From contig CAZYWK010000079.1 of NCBI GenBank assembly GCA_964651825.1, forward strand, positions 1 through 17,431: a stretch of DNA of 17,431 bases, written 5' to 3'. Below are positions 15,633 to 17,431 of the stretch, piece by piece (the stretch's first letter is position 1; the number at the start of each line of letters is the position of its first letter). A model generated the notes under the pieces. That model saw nothing but the letters and a program-made list of their open reading frames with translations, was not told where the DNA came from and searched no databases. The DNA is from Sva-07 sp964651825 (GTDB lineage: Bacteria; Actinomycetota; Acidimicrobiia; Acidimicrobiales; Ilumatobacteraceae). Made by a program: the position numbers and the translations under genes.

Positions 15633-15800
15633 CGCTCGGTTGCATCCGAGCCGCACCCCGAGTTCTCGGTCGTGTGCGAATTCCGTTCAGGGGATCGATC
15701 TTCGGGCGCGCCGATCAAGGTTTCGGACGTCCACCACCCTCCCTTGGAACTCCATCACTCGCGTGTTCGCTCCACACGACCGCGAGAAGAGAGGAACACC
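15633..15800 (+). promoter_or_regulatory. rho 5' leader with alternative hairpins and C-rich, G-poor stretch
   Basis: GCTCGG (15634-15639) and CCGAGC (15646-15651) form a hairpin with a 6-nt loop. The pentamers CTCGG, CCGAG, CCGAG and CTCGG occur at 15635, 15646, 15658 and 15665, so the second CCGAG and CTCGG could pair with the first pair instead, allowing exclusive structures. Further down, about 15728-15785 is C-rich and relatively G-poor (CCACCACCCTCCC, CTCCATCACTC), resembling a Rho utilisation region. Autoregulation of rho by termination in its leader is known in E. coli; here it is an inference. The Shine-Dalgarno-like AGAGAGGA precedes the GTG. Confidence 0.45.
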
Positions 15801-17431
15801 GTGGCCGCTGCGGCACTCGAACAATCGATTCTCGAATCGAAGGACAAAGACACCCTCTTGGAAATGGCCAAGGCACTGGGTGTCAAGGCAAGCGCCCGCC
15901 TGAAGAAGGGCGAGATCATCGACAAGATCCTCGACACGACCGGCTCGGGCCCGTCCAATGCGGCTCCCCCCGCCCCCGCTCCCGCTCCCGCTCCCGCTCG
16001 TGACACCCGTGCGTCGTCGAACGGCGCAGCAGTCGAGAGCTCCGGCGACCAGCCGACCGTGACGGATTCGCCGGATTCGACGGATGTGTCGGCGACCGCG
16101 CCGGCCGAGTCGAACGGTGCTCCGAGCACCACTGGGGCGACCGCCTCGCCAGCGGCTCCGAAGCCGGCGACCGACGGCCCTGTCCTCGGCGCCGACGGCG
16201 AGCCGCTCGCCGACTGGGAGATCGCACTGCTCAACCAGGGTGACGACGCTCAGGTCGCGTCGGCCGACACCACGCCGAGCGAGCCGGCGTCCACCGCTCG
16301 CAACGGCCAACGCAACGGCAACGATCGCAACCGCGGCAACGACCGCGGCGACAATCAGACCGGTGCGGCCCAGGCCGGCTCGGGCCAGAACGGCGCCCGC
16401 AACCGCGACGATGGCGGCAGCCAGAACCAGGCCAATCAGAACCAGGGCGGCGGCCAGAACCAGGGCAGCCAGAACCGCAACAACAACCCGGCGGCCCAGA
16501 ACCGGAACAGCAACAACGAACAGGGCGCCGAGGGTGAGGGGAACAAGCGTCGCCGCCGGCGTCGCAAGGGCCGTGGCGGCCAGGAGGGCCCGCAGGGCGA
16601 GGACGCCGAGCTGCTCGAGAACAACGACCTGCAGTCGCAGCCGCTCGAAATGGTCGACGTCGAGGGCTACCTCGACATCCGCGACGAGGGCTACGGCTTC
16701 CTGCGGGTGAAGGGCTACCTGCCGAGCAAGGACGACGCCTACATCCCGCTGCGCCTCGCCCGCCAGTACGGCCTGCGCAAGGGCGACCACCTCACCGGCA
16801 AGGTCCGCCCCGCCGGCCGTAACGAGAAGAACCCAGGCCTGCTCGAGGTGTACACCGTCAACGGCGGCGATCCGGAGCTCGCCAAGCGCCGCCCGAACTT
16901 CGAAGACCTCACGGCGCTGTTCCCCGACCAGCGCCTGACGCTCGAGGACCCGAGCGATCCGACGAACATGACGGCGCGCATCATCGACCTCGTGTCGCCG
17001 ATCGGCAAGGGCCAGCGCGGCATCATCGTGTCGCCGCCGAAGGCCGGCAAGACCACGGTGATGAAGACGATCGCCAAGTCGATCGAGCAGAACAACCCCG
17101 AGGTCGAGGTGATCGTGCTGCTCATCGACGAGCGGCCCGAAGAGGTCACCGACATGCGCCGCACGGTGAAGGGCGAGGTCATCTCCTCCACGTTCGACCG
17201 TCCGAGCGACGAGCACACCCATGTCGCCGAGATGACGATCGCCAAGGCCAAGCGCCGCGTCGAGGAGGGCAAGGACGTCGTCATCATGCTCGACGGCATC
17301 ACGCGCCTCAGCCGCGCCTACAACCTCGCCGCCCCGGCGAGCGGCCGCATCCTGTCGGGCGGCATCGACGCCGGCGCGCTGTATCCGCCGAAGAAGTTCT
17401 TCGGTGCGGCCCGCAACGTCGAGGAGGGCGG
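15801..17431 (+). CDS. rho: Transcription termination factor Rho (C-terminus beyond window)
   Basis: Hexameric RNA helicase/ATPase for Rho-dependent termination. Translated by hand from the GTG at 15801; 543 codons are present and roughly the last 100 are missing. Residues 5-45 resemble the Rho N-terminal helical domain (LESKDKDTLLEMAKALGVK). Residues 46-245 are a low-complexity insertion: a Pro-Ala run, acidic Ser/Thr/Asp stretches, then an Asn/Gln/Gly/Arg-rich segment (about 166-240). KRRRRRRKGRG follows at 249-259. The RNA-binding OB domain is about 288-360 (EGYLDIRDEGYGFLRVKGY). The ATPase core has Walker A PPKAGKTT (412-419, Lys417), LLIDERPEEVTDM, Walker B VVIMLDG (about 492-498) and the Q-loop region SGGIDAGALYPPKKFFGAARN. 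Insertions before the OB domain are usual in Actinomycetota. It has its own promoter and leader. Confidence 0.96.
   Translation, partial: MAAAALEQSILESKDKDTLLEMAKALGVKASARLKKGEIIDKILDTTGSGPSNAAPPAPAPAPAPARDTRASSNGAAVESSGDQPTVTDSPDSTDVSATAPAESNGAPSTTGATASPAAPKPATDGPVLGADGEPLADWEIALLNQGDDAQVASADTTPSEPASTARNGQRNGNDRNRGNDRGDNQTGAAQAGSGQNGARNRDDGGSQNQANQNQGGGQNQGSQNRNNNPAAQNRNSNNEQGAEGEGNKRRRRRRKGRGGQEGPQGEDAELLENNDLQSQPLEMVDVEGYLDIRDEGYGFLRVKGYLPSKDDAYIPLRLARQYGLRKGDHLTGKVRPAGRNEKNPGLLEVYTVNGGDPELAKRRPNFEDLTALFPDQRLTLEDPSDPTNMTARIIDLVSPIGKGQRGIIVSPPKAGKTTVMKTIAKSIEQNNPEVEVIVLLIDERPEEVTDMRRTVKGEVISSTFDRPSDEHTHVAEMTIAKAKRRVEEGKDVVIMLDGITRLSRAYNLAAPASGRILSGGIDAGALYPPKKFFGAARNVEEG
15975..15998 (+). 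repeat. Four tandem CCCGCT hexamers inside rho
   Basis: Four perfect CCCGCT units encode Pro-Ala dipeptides in the low-complexity part of Rho (about residues 59-66). The 6-bp unit keeps frame, so slippage would change only the linker length. Confidence 0.85.

Noticed and set aside
13804..15645. Minus-strand open frame of 613 codons opposite thrC
   Set aside because: Antisense shadow of thrC, whose PLP motifs are intact.
15625..15903. Possible leader peptide ORF overlapping the start of rho
   Set aside because: Its start codon lies at or before the predicted transcription start, it has no ribosome-binding site, and most of it overlaps rho in another frame with unlikely composition.

Overview
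The window is GC-rich and carries the gene order argS-lysA-...-hom-thrC-rho, which is typical of Actinomycetota. Several genes lack a Shine-Dalgarno sequence and instead have a TANNNT -10 box 6 to 8 nt before the start codon, as expected for leaderless actinobacterial transcripts. An Acidimicrobiia-type organism (for example an Ilumatobacter relative) fits my impression of the proteins, but that placement is inference. A run of exactly 100 Ns at 1106-1205 shows this is a draft scaffold.

Layout. (1) Positions 1-2407, minus strand: a large signalling protein with a class III nucleotide cyclase-like domain, an AAA/STAND ATPase and a TPR-like helical region. It is cut by the window edge and interrupted by the scaffold gap, but the frame is the same on both sides. 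(2) Positions 2510-4071, plus strand: a sigma-A-like promoter, a small DUF4242 protein and an acyl-CoA dehydrogenase-family protein lacking the usual catalytic Glu motif. (3) Positions 4165-7169: argS and lysA, overlapping by 4 nt. (4) Positions 7170-12889: about 5.7 kb between lysA and hom, which are adjacent in the canonical actinobacterial cluster. It holds a frameshifted MazF toxin, a vapBC pair, an ASCH-winged-helix gene divergent from a PemK/MazF-family gene, a truncated ECF sigma factor, a P-loop kinase-like gene and a two-gene ABC exporter. Three unrelated intergenic stem-loop or direct repeats punctuate it. (5) Positions 12890-15594: hom and a long-type thrC. No homoserine kinase (thrB) lies between thrC and rho. 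(6) Positions 15595-17431: the rho promoter, a leader of about 170 nt with alternative hairpins and a C-rich stretch, and the first 543 codons of rho.

How the genes work together. ArgS charges tRNA-Arg. LysA finishes lysine synthesis. Hom and ThrC act on the homoserine/threonine branch of the same aspartate family. Rho terminates transcription and may control its own leader. The inserted block looks like an accumulation of toxin-type genes and gene remnants inside a housekeeping cluster. In it, the vapBC promoter/operator, the bidirectional ASCH/PemK promoter region and the repeat elements are the most notable structures. hom has its own -10 box just upstream, as expected if the insertion uncoupled it from lysA.
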